Of a stretch of DNA of 64,000 bases, positions 18,244 through 26,748 are shown piece after piece. A program made the position numbers and the translations under genes. The first letter of the stretch is position 1. Each line of letters begins with the position of its first letter. The notes under the pieces are model-generated. The model was given only the letters and a program-made list of their open reading frames with translations, was not told the DNA's origin and made no database searches. The stretch spans positions 1-64,000 of the forward strand of contig NZ_JBGCCT010000023.1 of NCBI RefSeq assembly GCF_041260665.1, written 5' to 3'. Source of the DNA: Catenulispora sp. GP43. GTDB taxonomy: Bacteria; Actinomycetota; Actinomycetes; Streptomycetales; Catenulisporaceae.

Positions 18244-18486
18244 GATCACTCCATCCCGAAGTGGCTGGTCAAGCAGCTGGCCGATGTACGCGTTGAGCGG
18301 GACGAGCTGGTGGAGGCTGAGCGCGTCGTGCAGCGGATCAGTGAGCAGGGCTTCGGCGAGTACTTGTCGCTCGCACCCGCGCTGCCAGAGGCGCAGGGTG
18401 GGCGGCCGGTCGGTGCTGCTGATCCCGCGGCCCGTGTCGGCGACCTCGACGCCGAGGCGCTGCCTGTGGTGGCCAGAACCGAGTAG
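18244..18486 (+). pseudogene. fragment of a small coiled-coil protein, start missing
   Basis: An 80-codon open frame with good helical content and actinomycete codon bias reads WLVKQLADVRVERDELVEAE then RVVQRISEQ, ending at TAG 18484-18486. It is closed upstream by TGA at 18241 and has no ATG or GTG at the proper place, so it looks like the 3' part of a gene whose start was lost. The amphipathic ERDELVEAERVVQR stretch resembles short accessory proteins that accompany some actinobacterial transposases, but I cannot name the family. Confidence 0.35.
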
Positions 18487-18529
18487 TCGGCCACTACAGG
18501 GGCGGCGGATCTATCTCGGCAACAAAAGA

Positions 18530-18562
18530 GGCTCGCGCTGGATTCATGATCCGACGCGAGCC
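18530..18562 (-). terminator. intrinsic terminator of the M23-family peptidase gene
   Basis: GGCTCGCG (18530-18537) pairs with CGCGAGCC (18555-18562), with an inner GGAT/ATCC stem. On the minus strand it is followed by CTCTTTTG, a modest T-run. Confidence 0.82.
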
Positions 18563-18577
18563 CCTAACAGCTCGGCT

Positions 18578-19873
18578 TTACTTCCCCTTCACCGCATGTG
18601 GCTGCACCTGCATCGGAGCACGGTGCTCAAGCCTCCATTCACGCGCCGGGGGAAAGTCCACCAGATCCGTGTACAGCGGCAGTCGGCAGTGCAGCCATTG
18701 CGGCCGGAATCCGCTCTGGAACGGCACGACGTCTCCGTCGAGTGCCGCCTCGACCGAGCTGTCTCCCTCGCCGCGGGCGGCCAGCTTGAACTGCTCGAAC
18801 TCGTAGGGTAGGCCCTGGGCGTCCAGGAACGAGGGGCGGTCCATCACCTGGAAGTGCAGGTGGGGGGCGCCGGAGTTGCCCGAGTTGCCGAGGTTGCCGA
18901 TCTGCTGGCCGGCGCGGACGTGTTGTCCGACGTGGACGAAGGAGCTCGGGCTGCCCGGCTTCATGTGCGCGTAGCCGGCGTAGAACGTGTGGTGTTGGTA
19001 GACGAACTTCTCGATGATGTGGTTGCCGGCGAAGTCCTTCAGGGGCAGCTGGCCCAGCGGGGGTTCCTCGGTCGGGACCTGGTTGGGGAGTCCGTCCACC
19101 ACGGCGACGATCTCGCCGTCGGCTACGGCGTGGATCGGGGTGCCGTAGTAGGCGTAGCTGGACAGGGATGTCGCGGGGCCCTCGAAGACCCGGCCGTGTT
19201 CGTCCAGCCTCAGCCAGTCGATCGCGGTGCGCTCGGGGAAGTTCGTGGTGCCGTCCAGGGGGTTCACGGCGCCCCGGTGGGCTGTGACCTGCGAGCAGCA
19301 GCCGTTCGCGTCGAACCAGCGCGGGCCGGCCAGCGGGGACTCGATGACCGGGGTGGGGAGGTCGGAGACCGCGGTCCGGCCGACGTTCACCGTGACTTTG
19401 TCCGGGATGAGTCCCCCGGCCTGGGGCTGGGCGAAGGTGATCCGGACACGATGGATGATCTTCTCCGGGACCGGGCTGCCCAGGGGGACCGAGGCGTCCA
19501 TCCAGACGATGGCCTGCTCGCCGGCGGCGATGACGGCCGGGCCGGTGATCGGGGTGGCGAGCTGGGAGATCTTGAAGTGCGAGGCGACCGTCGGCCCGCT
19601 GAGCGTCTGGAGCACCCGCGACGGGTGGTCGGCGTCCAACGCCTGGACCGACGCCACGGTCGCCGGGTCGGGCGCGTAGTTGACCATCAGCAGCTCGTAG
19701 ACCAGGTGGATCCGGCCGTCGGTGGCCGCCACCGGCGTCGGCTCGATGGTCGGGATGACCGTGACCGCCGTGACCTGGTCGCCCGGAAGCGCCTGGCTGG
19801 CCCGCGCGACGGTGGGCACGGCCAGAAGGGTCAGCGCTCCGGCGAGGAGGCAGGAGCCGAAAATTCTCCGCAT
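18578..19873 (-). CDS. secreted M23-family (LytM-like) peptidase
   Basis: A 431-residue exported protein. The signal peptide is FGSCLLAGALTLLAVPTVARA. The N-terminal half (to about residue 200) is a beta-rich domain of unknown family. The C-terminal half has M23 features: AHRGAVNPLDG and AIDW supplying upstream metal ligands, YYGTPIHAVADGEIVAV, the GHYxxF-like YAGYAHMKPGS, VRAGQQIGNLGNSGNSGAPH and the final HLHFQV zinc/catalytic motif. Such enzymes cut peptidoglycan cross-links or other Gly-rich peptides in the wall. The ATG at 19873 has AAGGA six bases upstream; the open frame further upstream lacks coding character. The HxxxD ligand set is less standard than usual, so activity is probable, not certain. 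Confidence 0.82.
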   Translation of the reverse strand: MRRIFGSCLLAGALTLLAVPTVARASQALPGDQVTAVTVIPTIEPTPVAATDGRIHLVYELLMVNYAPDPATVASVQALDADHPSRVLQTLSGPTVASHFKISQLATPITGPAVIAAGEQAIVWMDASVPLGSPVPEKIIHRVRITFAQPQAGGLIPDKVTVNVGRTAVSDLPTPVIESPLAGPRWFDANGCCSQVTAHRGAVNPLDGTTNFPERTAIDWLRLDEHGRVFEGPATSLSSYAYYGTPIHAVADGEIVAVVDGLPNQVPTEEPPLGQLPLKDFAGNHIIEKFVYQHHTFYAGYAHMKPGSPSSFVHVGQHVRAGQQIGNLGNSGNSGAPHLHFQVMDRPSFLDAQGLPYEFEQFKLAARGEGDSSVEAALDGDVVPFQSGFRPQWLHCRLPLYTDLVDFPPAREWRLEHRAPMQVQPHAVKGK

Positions 19874-20094
19874 GTTGTTCCTTGACGTCGAATGGGCCTG
19901 TATCGCCGTCGCCCGCCAGCGTGGGTCGGGTGATGGTCGGAGCACGGTCCGGCGATCCGGCGATCCTATGTCCCGTGGTGTCAGAGAACGGATGATTGGT
20001 CCGACTTCGGGAGTGTCGGAACGGCCGGGGTCGGATTCCACGGTGGGCTGGTCACATCGTTCGGGCGGGTGACGGTGCGCGTGTAAGGTGCCAT

Positions 20095-20310
20095 GTGGCT
20101 GACCTGCTGGTTCGAGAAGTTCCCGACGAGGTGATGGCGCCCCTTGACGCGCACGCCAAACAACTTGGGATATCGCGTAGCGAGTACGTGCGCCGCCGGC
20201 TGGCCGCCGACACCGGCCTACCCGGAGCACTGGTCCAGACCACCGACCTGGTGCGGTTCTCCGGGCTGTTCGCCGACCTCGGCGACCCGGAGGGCAACTG
20301 GTCACTACGG
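20095..20310 (+). pseudogene. orphan VapB/FitA-like ribbon-helix-helix antitoxin, C-terminus lost
   Basis: From the GTG at 20095 (AAGG nine bases upstream) the frame reads VADLLVREVPDEVMAPLDAH then AKQLGISRSEYVRRRLA, a typical ribbon-helix-helix antitoxin fold, followed by TTDLVRFSGLFADLGDPEG, the toxin-wrapping segment of VapB-type antitoxins. In intact homologues the protein ends a few residues later. Here the frame reads on into unrelated sequence up to 20550, and no PIN-domain toxin gene follows. DNA binding could survive. It is best read as a leftover of a toxin-antitoxin pair cut by a rearrangement at about 20300. Confidence 0.6.
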
Positions 20311-20397
20311 AGCGACAGGCAGAGCGCGACGGCATTAGCCAAGGGCCCTCGCGCTGACCACGCTCCACGTCCTGTGTGGGATCAGCCTGTTGCCACA

Positions 20398-20520
20398 GCT
20401 TCCAACAGGGTCTCGAGCCGTCGGGCCGAGCTGTGTCGCGGGTACGTACGGTGCTCTGGACGGCGATCTCCAAGGCGCGGCAGTGGCCGCGACTGCGACG
20501 ATGGTCTTCTCCGCCCTGTA
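20398..20520 (-). pseudogene. decayed duplicate of the 3' end of recD2
   Basis: This segment is visibly similar at DNA level to 29613-29735, the last 40 codons of the RecD2 gene. Shared blocks include CTTCCAACAG, TCTCGAGCCGT, GCTGTGTCGCGGG, GGACGGCGATCTCCAA and CGACGATGGTCTTCT, interrupted by small gaps and substitutions. On the minus strand one frame still reads EKTIVAV where RecD2 has KKTIVVV, then drifts out of frame. Nothing of the helicase body is present. It is a relic of a second recD2-like gene or of a local duplication. Confidence 0.72.
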
Positions 20521-20944
20521 GTACTCCTGAAACTCGGCCACCCGTCCTGACCGCTGGCTCATGCCACGGCTTGGTACTCGTTCATCAGTTCGCCAAGGAC
20601 TGGTTCGCGGCGGATCCGCCTCTGCTGGGGCCGGGAAGGGGATCACGTCCGAGTTGTCGCTGGGCGCCCGCAGTTCCATTCCGTCGCTTCGGCTTCGTCC
20701 TGATCCCCTTCATCCCGGCGTCCGGTCGATCCCGCGCTACGCGCCGGTCTACCGGCTCGTCTGGCGCGACCATCGGCTATCGCCCGAACGACCGCACGAC
20801 CTCGTCGGCCGCCCACGCAACGGTACGAAGACTGTGGACCCCGCTGTGGGGCAACGGCACTTGTGCCGTTACCGTCGCGAGGCGTCGCCGCCACGATGAT
20901 GTCGTGGGCAGATGATCGAAGTCAGCAGAAGGAGTGTGCGAACG
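20521..20944. other. scrap region, no intact gene
   Basis: Open frames pass through on both strands (for example 20561-20899 plus), but none has a ribosome site or a recognised domain. Together with the two relics upstream this looks like degraded DNA. AAGGAG at 20929-20934 is the ribosome site of the next gene. Confidence 0.4.
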
Positions 20945-21331
20945 GTGCGGTGGAGTGTCATCGGGGTGGCTGCGTGTGCGGTGATGGTTGCTTCGGCGGT
21001 GGGGGGCTGCGGTTCGTCGAAGCCCTCGGCCACGTGCGGCCCGGGGCTGACCAAAGCGGCGGACAAGGCCTACGACGAGTCCGGCGCTAAGGGAGCGAGC
21101 GATCTGAAAAAGCTCGGCGCACAGCTGCGGTCGGAAGCCAAGACGACGGAGGATCCGAAGCGGCAGACGCTGAACACCTTCGCCGACGACCTCGACCTCC
21201 TGGCCACCATCGACACTACTCCGGGTGACAAACTCAGCTCGTTCCAGTTCTTCATCGACGAGGACGCGGCGGAGAAGGCGTGCGGGGCGCCGCTGGATCA
21301 GCCGAGCAGTTCCTCAAGCAGCTCTTCGTAA
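20945..21331 (+). CDS. small lipoprotein with Ser-rich tail
   Basis: About 128 residues. The N-terminus is a short basic stretch, a hydrophobic core (SVIGVAACAVMVASA) and the lipobox VGGC, so a lipid-anchored extracellular protein. The mature part is short and helical, with many Lys, Asp and Glu (GASDLKKLGAQLRSEAKTTE), a second and third Cys (TCGPG, KACGAP) and a run of eight Ser at the end. The GTG at 20945 was chosen, 10 bases after AAGGAG; an ATG at 20912 would add 11 residues but has no ribosome site. No family recognised; similar small lipoproteins are common in actinomycetes. Confidence 0.65.
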   Translation: MRWSVIGVAACAVMVASAVGGCGSSKPSATCGPGLTKAADKAYDESGAKGASDLKKLGAQLRSEAKTTEDPKRQTLNTFADDLDLLATIDTTPGDKLSSFQFFIDEDAAEKACGAPLDQPSSSSSSSS

Positions 21332-21551
21332 GGGGCCGTTCGCCCTGGCTGTTCCTGGCGCCACCGATCAGCGCCGAATTCAAAGACCTGATCCTTACCG
21401 TGGCCGCCAAGTCGGTCGCGCCTTCGCACCTTCAGGTCACCGATGTCGGCGCTGCTGGTGCGCTCTGGCCCCAGCGACTGGTGCGGCCGATGACGTACAA
21501 GGCGCGGCAAGCAGTCCTGTCGCCTCCATAATGAGTCCTTGAATAAAGGCC

Positions 21552-21598
21552 CTGGCTACCGACCAGAAGGTTGGGGTTCGAATCCCTTCGTGCGCACA
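21552..21598 (+). other. degenerate tRNA-like 3' half (tRNA-Arg type)
   Basis: CTGG-CTACCGA-CCAG (21552-21566) forms an anticodon-arm-like hairpin. It is followed by a variable-loop-sized gap and GGGGTTCGAATCCC with the exact T-loop TTCGAAT, then TGCGCAC as a would-be acceptor strand. The layout resembles tRNA-Arg (loop CTACGNA in real ones). No matching D-arm or 5' acceptor strand is found in the preceding 50 bases, and the T-stem is imperfect. It is probably the remnant left when a mobile element used a tRNA 3' end as attachment site. The rest of 21332-21853 holds no gene. Confidence 0.45.
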
Positions 21599-21614
21599 GC
21601 CTGAACAGCACTAG

Positions 21615-21644
21615 AGAGGCCCCGCTGGAATCGGCGGGGCCTCT
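21615..21644. terminator. intrinsic terminator hairpin
   Basis: Perfect 11-bp stem AGAGGCCCCGC / GCGGGGCCTCT with an 8-base loop, 17 bases after the tRNA-like segment. It sits where a tRNA transcript would end, and it can also serve the lipoprotein gene. Confidence 0.8.
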
Positions 21645-21853
21645 AGTCTCACTTCCGGTCTCAGTTGGCCACAGCCACCCGCGCCATACGGCGCTCGTCG
21701 GGCATCTCCTCCGGCACCCCGTCGAAAGTGAGGCTAGCCACAATCGCGCGAAGACCGGGGTTACGAGCAGATCGATCAGCTTCAACCACACGGCGTGGCG
21801 TCATCCCGGCTCACGGCAGTTATCGGCGCCCTTAGCTTCTGCTCTCGGCCCGG

Positions 21854-22507
21854 TCAGTGCCACAGCTGGATGTTCTTGAAGTGGGTCTCCGACTTGGCGC
21901 CGGAAAGGTTGTAGACCCCGTTCTTGAAGTAGAACTGTGTGCCGGCCGGCTTGGTGTAGTGCGTGCTCAGCGCCAGGCGGTTGTTCACCCAGATCTGGAC
22001 GAGATGGGTGCTCGGGTTGTACGCCGCGTCCAGATGGAACCAGGTTCCGACGATGTTGGTCGCCAGCAGGGTCCCGACGCTGTTGTACAGGTTGCCGTTC
22101 TTGGTCTGGATGTAGATCGCCTCACCCTGGCCGTTGACGTGCACCTGCATGATGCATGTCCCGGTGGTGCCCGGGTCGATCTCGACGTCGGAGGACCACA
22201 GGTGCTCGCCGCTCGACCAGTTGCTGCCCCAGCGCATCTCGGTGCGGGCGCCGGTCGTGGTGCCCGAGGAGTATCCCTTGTCGCCCTTGAGGATGAAGAG
22301 GTTGTAGACGCCGCCGGTGATCGAGAACCGGGCGGACTCCGGCAGGTTGTAAGGGTGCTGGACCTTGTAGGTGTCCGTGTACTGGGTCAGTCCGGAGGTG
22401 GGATCCGTGGGGCTTCTGGGCGTCGGCGCGGCCTGCGCGTCGCTCGCGAAGAAGCCGGCGGTGACGGCGGCGCAGGCCACCGCGGCGACGATCATCCAGC
22501 GTTTCAT
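21854..22507 (-). CDS. secreted polysaccharide lyase, PL7 (alginate lyase 2) type
   Basis: A 217-residue exported enzyme predicted to cut uronic-acid polymers such as alginate or glucuronan by beta-elimination. A signal peptide (MIVAAVACAAVTAGFFASDAQA) precedes a single beta-jelly-roll domain. All three PL7 blocks are present: RTEMR at 88-92, QVH at 121-123 (catalytic His) and YFKNGVY at 193-199 (catalytic Tyr and Lys). The size equals a single-domain family member. The ATG at 22507 starts the signal peptide. It is divergently transcribed from a GH28 gene across a 226-base AT-richer region, so the two are probably co-controlled. PL20 glucuronan lyase is the main alternative. It could act on the polymer made by the 7.6-13.9 kb operon, or on foreign polyuronate. 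Confidence 0.78.
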   Translation of the reverse strand: MKRWMIVAAVACAAVTAGFFASDAQAAPTPRSPTDPTSGLTQYTDTYKVQHPYNLPESARFSITGGVYNLFILKGDKGYSSGTTTGARTEMRWGSNWSSGEHLWSSDVEIDPGTTGTCIMQVHVNGQGEAIYIQTKNGNLYNSVGTLLATNIVGTWFHLDAAYNPSTHLVQIWVNNRLALSTHYTKPAGTQFYFKNGVYNLSGAKSETHFKNIQLWH

Positions 22508-22733
22508 CGTGTCCTGACTCCTCTGCCTCGTGCGATCGAACCATCGAGGGTCATGGTAGGCGCGAGGGAGCAGATCTCATATATCAGATGCCGAAAAACT
22601 TCAAGATCTCTTCTCGCAGACCTCCGATGAATGATCGCCGGGAGCCTAACTTAGGGGTCTGGAACAGGGATTTTGCCATGAGTAAGGGGCCTTAACCTTG
22701 CCGACTCATCCGATGTGAGGTTCACTCAGGGCC
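22508..22733. promoter_or_regulatory. divergent promoter region of the polyuronate lyase and GH28 genes
   Basis: 226 bases, clearly less GC-rich than coding DNA, with an AT-rich dyad-like segment TCTCATATATCAGA at 22575-22588 that resembles the palindrome at 17568. AGATCT occurs twice (near 22572 and 22614). Both flanking genes encode secreted polysaccharide enzymes, so an operator for a sugar-acid-responsive repressor is plausible. Confidence 0.45.
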
Positions 22734-24383
22734 GTGACAAGATATATGTTCGCCCTTCGAAGCAAGGGCACACCACGCCGCTCCTCCCGTCTCTCGGCCG
22801 CGCTGGGCGCGACCGCCGTGGCGACGCTGGCCCTGGCGGGCGTCCAGGGCACCGCCCTCGCCGCACCTGCCACGACAGCGATATCGGCCGCGCCGGGGGG
22901 CGCAGTCGCCGGGTCTCATCCCGCGTCCGCCAAGACCGCCGCAGCGGTCTTCAACGTCAAGGACTACGGGGCCACCGGCAACGGCTCCACCAACGACTCC
23001 CCCGCCATCAACAAGGCCGTCACAGCGGCGAACGCCGCCGGCGGCGGCATCGTGGAGTTCCCGTCCGGCAGCTACAAGTCAGCGAACACGATCCGCCTGA
23101 AGAGCAACGTCACGATCCAGCTCGATGCCGGGTCGAAGGTGCTCGGCTCCAGCGCCAAGACCTACGACGCCGCCGAGCCGAACCCCTACGACAAGTACCA
23201 GGACTACGGCCACAGCCACTTCCACGACGCCATGTTCTTCGGCGACAGACTCTCCAACATCGGCTTCACCGGGTCCGGCACCATCGACGGCGGCGGAAAC
23301 CTGATCGCCGGCAACCCCGGCGCCGGGCAGGCCGACAAGATCCTGTCGCTGACCCGCTGCACCAACCTCACACTCAGCGGGATCACGCTGGCGCGCGGCG
23401 GCCACTTCGGGGCGCTGATCAACGGCTGCGACGGCGTGGTGTCCGACCACCTCACGATCGCCACCTCCAGCGACCGGGACGGCTGGAACATCATCTCCAC
23501 CACGCACGTCACCATCACCAACGCGAACATCTCCTCCAACGACGACGCGCTGGTCTTCAAGAGCGACTACGCACTCGGGGCGTCGCTGCCCAGCGGGCAC
23601 GTCACCGTCACCCGATCGACGCTGCGCGCCAAGTGCTGCAATGCCCTGATGTTCGGCTCGGAGACCTGCGGATCGTTCACCGACTACCAGTTCCAGCAGA
23701 TCAGCATCCTCGGTGCCGGCAAGTCGGGCCTGGGCATGGTGAGCATGGACGGCGCCGACATCTCCGACGTGCACTACCAGGACATCACCATGACCGGTGT
23801 GCACTCGCCGATCATGCAGAAGATCGGCACCCGGCTGCGCTGCGGCGGCAAGCCGACCGTCGGCCATATCAGCAACGTGACATATGAGAACGTCACCGGT
23901 ACCGGCGCCTCGAACCCGGACTACAGCCCGACGATCTGGGGCGCCGACAGCTCCCACCAGGTGACCGACGAGACCTTCGACAACGTGAACCTGACCGTGC
24001 CCGGCGGCAAGGGCACGATGTCCACCGGCGTGCCGAGCAACAACGGCGACTACAACCCGAACAGCATCGGCACCCGCCCCGCCTACGGCTGGTACCTGCA
24101 CAACGTCTCCGGGATCCACTTCACCGGCAGCTCGGTCAAGATCGCGGCCGGCGACGGCCGGCCGGCGGTCATCGCCAACGCCGGGAGCGACATCACCTTC
24201 GACGGGCTGACCGCGCAGACCGGCAGCTCCAGCCCGTTCGACGTCGGGTTCCAGAACATCACCGGATACTGCCTCAGCAACAGCCACAACACCTCCGGCG
24301 GTGCGTTGCGCGTCTCGGCGAGCGGCTCCACGCAGAACTGCGGTTCTGTCGCCACCCGGTACCACTACCTCGACCTCGGCTGA
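22734..24383 (+). CDS. secreted glycoside hydrolase family 28 (polygalacturonase-like)
   Basis: A 549-residue exported protein. A signal peptide and Ala/Ser linker (to about residue 70) precede FNVKDYGATGNGSTNDSPAI, the usual opening of pectin-type beta-helix enzymes. The GH28 catalytic strand region is visible as SSDRDGWN and NDDALVFKSD (two adjacent Asp), followed by FGSET where the family has a G-H-G-like turn. The enzyme should hydrolyse galacturonan or a related uronic-acid-containing glycan; loss of the usual His makes the exact substrate uncertain. GTG start at 22734; an ATG at 22746 is an alternative. The next gene follows after 13 bases, so they form an operon. Confidence 0.8.
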   Translation: MTRYMFALRSKGTPRRSSRLSAALGATAVATLALAGVQGTALAAPATTAISAAPGGAVAGSHPASAKTAAAVFNVKDYGATGNGSTNDSPAINKAVTAANAAGGGIVEFPSGSYKSANTIRLKSNVTIQLDAGSKVLGSSAKTYDAAEPNPYDKYQDYGHSHFHDAMFFGDRLSNIGFTGSGTIDGGGNLIAGNPGAGQADKILSLTRCTNLTLSGITLARGGHFGALINGCDGVVSDHLTIATSSDRDGWNIISTTHVTITNANISSNDDALVFKSDYALGASLPSGHVTVTRSTLRAKCCNALMFGSETCGSFTDYQFQQISILGAGKSGLGMVSMDGADISDVHYQDITMTGVHSPIMQKIGTRLRCGGKPTVGHISNVTYENVTGTGASNPDYSPTIWGADSSHQVTDETFDNVNLTVPGGKGTMSTGVPSNNGDYNPNSIGTRPAYGWYLHNVSGIHFTGSSVKIAAGDGRPAVIANAGSDITFDGLTAQTGSSSPFDVGFQNITGYCLSNSHNTSGGALRVSASGSTQNCGSVATRYHYLDLG

Positions 24384-24396
24384 ACGGAGCACAGCC

Positions 24397-26628
24397 ATGC
24401 GCAATGAGCGCCTCACAAATATCAGAGGCCTGATCATCGTGGGCTGCGCCGCCGTGCTCGCCGTGGCCGGGGTGATGACGGCGGCGGCCGCGACGCCAGA
24501 CACCTCGGCGGGAAGGGCGGGAAGGGCTGGAACGACGGGGTCGACGGCAGTCGTGGCTCAGGCGGCTGCACCGGCTCAAGCACTCCCGGCGGCCCAAGCG
24601 GCCCCCGCGGCCTCGCCCGCCGACGCCCTGCTGTCGCTCAACAAGCCGGCGACGGCTTCCTCCTCCGGCAGTTGCTGCGCCGCCGCGCTCGTCGACGACG
24701 GCGTCTCCACCACCCGCTGGGCCAGCGCGGCAGGCGCCGACCCGCAATGGATCTACCTCGACCTCGGCGCCACCGCGCACGTCAGCCGGGTCCGGCTGCA
24801 ATGGGACACATCCTGCGCGACCGCGTACGAGATCGACGTCTCAGCCGACCACAAAGCCTGGACGAAGATCTACAGCACGACCGCCGGCAAAGGCGGTGTG
24901 GAGGACCTGACCACGCTCGACGGCACCGGACAGTACGTGCGCATGTACGGCACCAAACGCTGCCGCAGCGACTCCAGCCACGGCTACTCCCTGCAGGAAC
25001 TCGGCGTCTACGGCACGATCGGCAGCGACACCACCCCGCCGAGCCCGCCGGGCCCGCCAATGCTGGTCTCCGACACCCCGAACAGCGTCACCATCGGCTG
25101 GACCGCCTCGACCGACAACGTCGGCGTCACCGGCTACGACGTCTACCACGACGGCCAGCTGTGCGCGCAGGTGAACGGCAGCACCCTGACAGCCACCTGC
25201 TCCGCCCTCAGTCCGAACGTCGCCTACGGCTTCTACGTCAACGCCCGCGACGCCGCCGGCAACGTCAGCCAGCCCTCCGGCACGCTGCACGTCACCACCC
25301 CGCCGTCCGGCGACACCACGCCGCCGACGGTACCCGGGAACGTGCACTCCACCGGGGTGACCAGTAGCAGCGCCACCCTGGCGTGGACCGCCTCGACCGA
25401 CAACGTCGCAGTGGCCGGATACCGCGTCTACAACGTGGTGAACGGCACGCGCACGCAGGTCGGCACCGCGGACGCCGACGCCACCGGCACCCAGGTCGAC
25501 GGCCTCACCCCGAGCACCACCTACCACTTCCAGGTCACCGCCTACGACGGCAACGCCAACGAGAGCGCGGGCAGCACACCGCTCGTGGCCGTCACCACCT
25601 CGGCGCCGAGCACCTGCTCCCCCGCCCAGGGCGTGTGCACCGTGACCCAGGTCGGCACCGACGACGACGTGGTGTGGGGCCTGGTCACGCTGCCCGACGG
25701 CACGATCCTGTTCAACGAGCGCGACGCCCACGACATCGTGCACCTGGACCCCGAGACCGGCGCCAAGAAGAGCATCGGCACGGTGCCGAACGTGCAGAGC
25801 ACCGACGGCGAGGGCGGCCTGACCGGGCTGGAGATCAACCCGGTGAGCTTCGGCTCGGACCACTGGCTCTACATCATGCACACCTCGCCGACCGACAACC
25901 GCATCGTTCGGATCAAGTACGACCCGGCCACCGAGTCGCTGCAACCCGCTACTGAGCAGATCCTGCTGACCGGCATCGAGCGCAACAAGTTCCACAACGG
26001 CGGCCGGCTCCGCTTCAGCCCGGATGGCAAGTACCTCTACGCCGGCACCGGTGACGCACAGAACGGCGCCAACGCACAGAACACCAGCAGCCTCAACGGC
26101 AAGGTGCTGCGGATCAACCCCGACGGCACCATCCCGCCCGACAACCCGTTCCACAACGCGGTCTGGAGCTACGGACACCGGAACGTGCAGGGGCTCGCCT
26201 TCGACGCCGAAGGCCGACTCTGGGAGCAGGAGTTCGGCAACAACATCATGGACGAGACCAACCTGATCGTGAAGGGCGGCGACTACGGCTGGCCCTCCTG
26301 CGAGGGCACATCGGGGACGTGCGGCACCGCCGGCTTCATCGCTCCGAAGCACACCTACCCGGTGGCCGAGGGCTCGTGCAGCGGAATCACCATCATCCGC
26401 GACTTCCTGTACGTGGCCTGCGAACGCGGCACGCGGCTGTACCGGGAGCAGATCAGCGGCAGCAGCCTGACCAACGTGCAGCAGTTCTTCGTCGGAACGT
26501 ACGGCCGGCTGCGCACCGTCGAGCCGGCGCCGGACGGCGGGATGTGGATGGCCACGTCCAACGGCGGCGACAAGGACAGCATTCCGCACAACAGCGACAA
26601 CCAGATCTTCCACGTGGCAGTGGCCTGA
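24397..26628 (+). CDS. secreted modular sugar dehydrogenase (F5/8 domain, two FN3, PQQ-type six-blade propeller)
   Basis: About 743 residues. A signal peptide is followed by an Ala-rich linker, then a discoidin/CBM32-like domain (LNKPATASSSGSCCAAALVD to the LQELGVYG ending), two fibronectin type III domains (both with TIGWTASTDN/TLAWTASTDN and VTGYDVY/VAGYRVY) and a C-terminal glucose/sorbosone dehydrogenase beta-propeller (PF07995: VVWGLVTLPDGTILFNERD, GHRNVQGLAFDAEGRLWEQE, GGDYGWPSCEG). The last domain normally uses PQQ to oxidise aldoses. GGAG lies 8 bases upstream of the ATG at 24397. It follows GH28 by 13 bases, so it probably binds and oxidises sugars released by the hydrolase and lyase. 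Cofactor use is inferred. Confidence 0.83.
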   Translation: MRNERLTNIRGLIIVGCAAVLAVAGVMTAAAATPDTSAGRAGRAGTTGSTAVVAQAAAPAQALPAAQAAPAASPADALLSLNKPATASSSGSCCAAALVDDGVSTTRWASAAGADPQWIYLDLGATAHVSRVRLQWDTSCATAYEIDVSADHKAWTKIYSTTAGKGGVEDLTTLDGTGQYVRMYGTKRCRSDSSHGYSLQELGVYGTIGSDTTPPSPPGPPMLVSDTPNSVTIGWTASTDNVGVTGYDVYHDGQLCAQVNGSTLTATCSALSPNVAYGFYVNARDAAGNVSQPSGTLHVTTPPSGDTTPPTVPGNVHSTGVTSSSATLAWTASTDNVAVAGYRVYNVVNGTRTQVGTADADATGTQVDGLTPSTTYHFQVTAYDGNANESAGSTPLVAVTTSAPSTCSPAQGVCTVTQVGTDDDVVWGLVTLPDGTILFNERDAHDIVHLDPETGAKKSIGTVPNVQSTDGEGGLTGLEINPVSFGSDHWLYIMHTSPTDNRIVRIKYDPATESLQPATEQILLTGIERNKFHNGGRLRFSPDGKYLYAGTGDAQNGANAQNTSSLNGKVLRINPDGTIPPDNPFHNAVWSYGHRNVQGLAFDAEGRLWEQEFGNNIMDETNLIVKGGDYGWPSCEGTSGTCGTAGFIAPKHTYPVAEGSCSGITIIRDFLYVACERGTRLYREQISGSSLTNVQQFFVGTYGRLRTVEPAPDGGMWMATSNGGDKDSIPHNSDNQIFHVAVA

Positions 26629-26655
26629 TCGGCCCGGATGGAAGGACAAGGCAGG

Positions 26656-26692
26656 CCGGGCCGCCGAGGGGAATCCCCCACTGGCGGCCCGG
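26656..26692. terminator. bidirectional intrinsic terminator
   Basis: Perfect 10-bp stem CCGGGCCGCC / GGCGGCCCGG with an inner GGGG/CCCC pair, located between the convergent sugar dehydrogenase and SpoIIE phosphatase genes. Confidence 0.85.
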
Positions 26693-26748
26693 TCGTACGG
26701 GCGCCAACTGTTTCATACGGATCAGGTGCCCTGGCGACGCCGACACTG

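Noticed and set aside
20545-20905. frames at 20561-20899 (plus) and 20643-20894 (minus) as small genes
   Set aside because: No start with a ribosome site, no recognised motif, and they lie in a region of gene relics.
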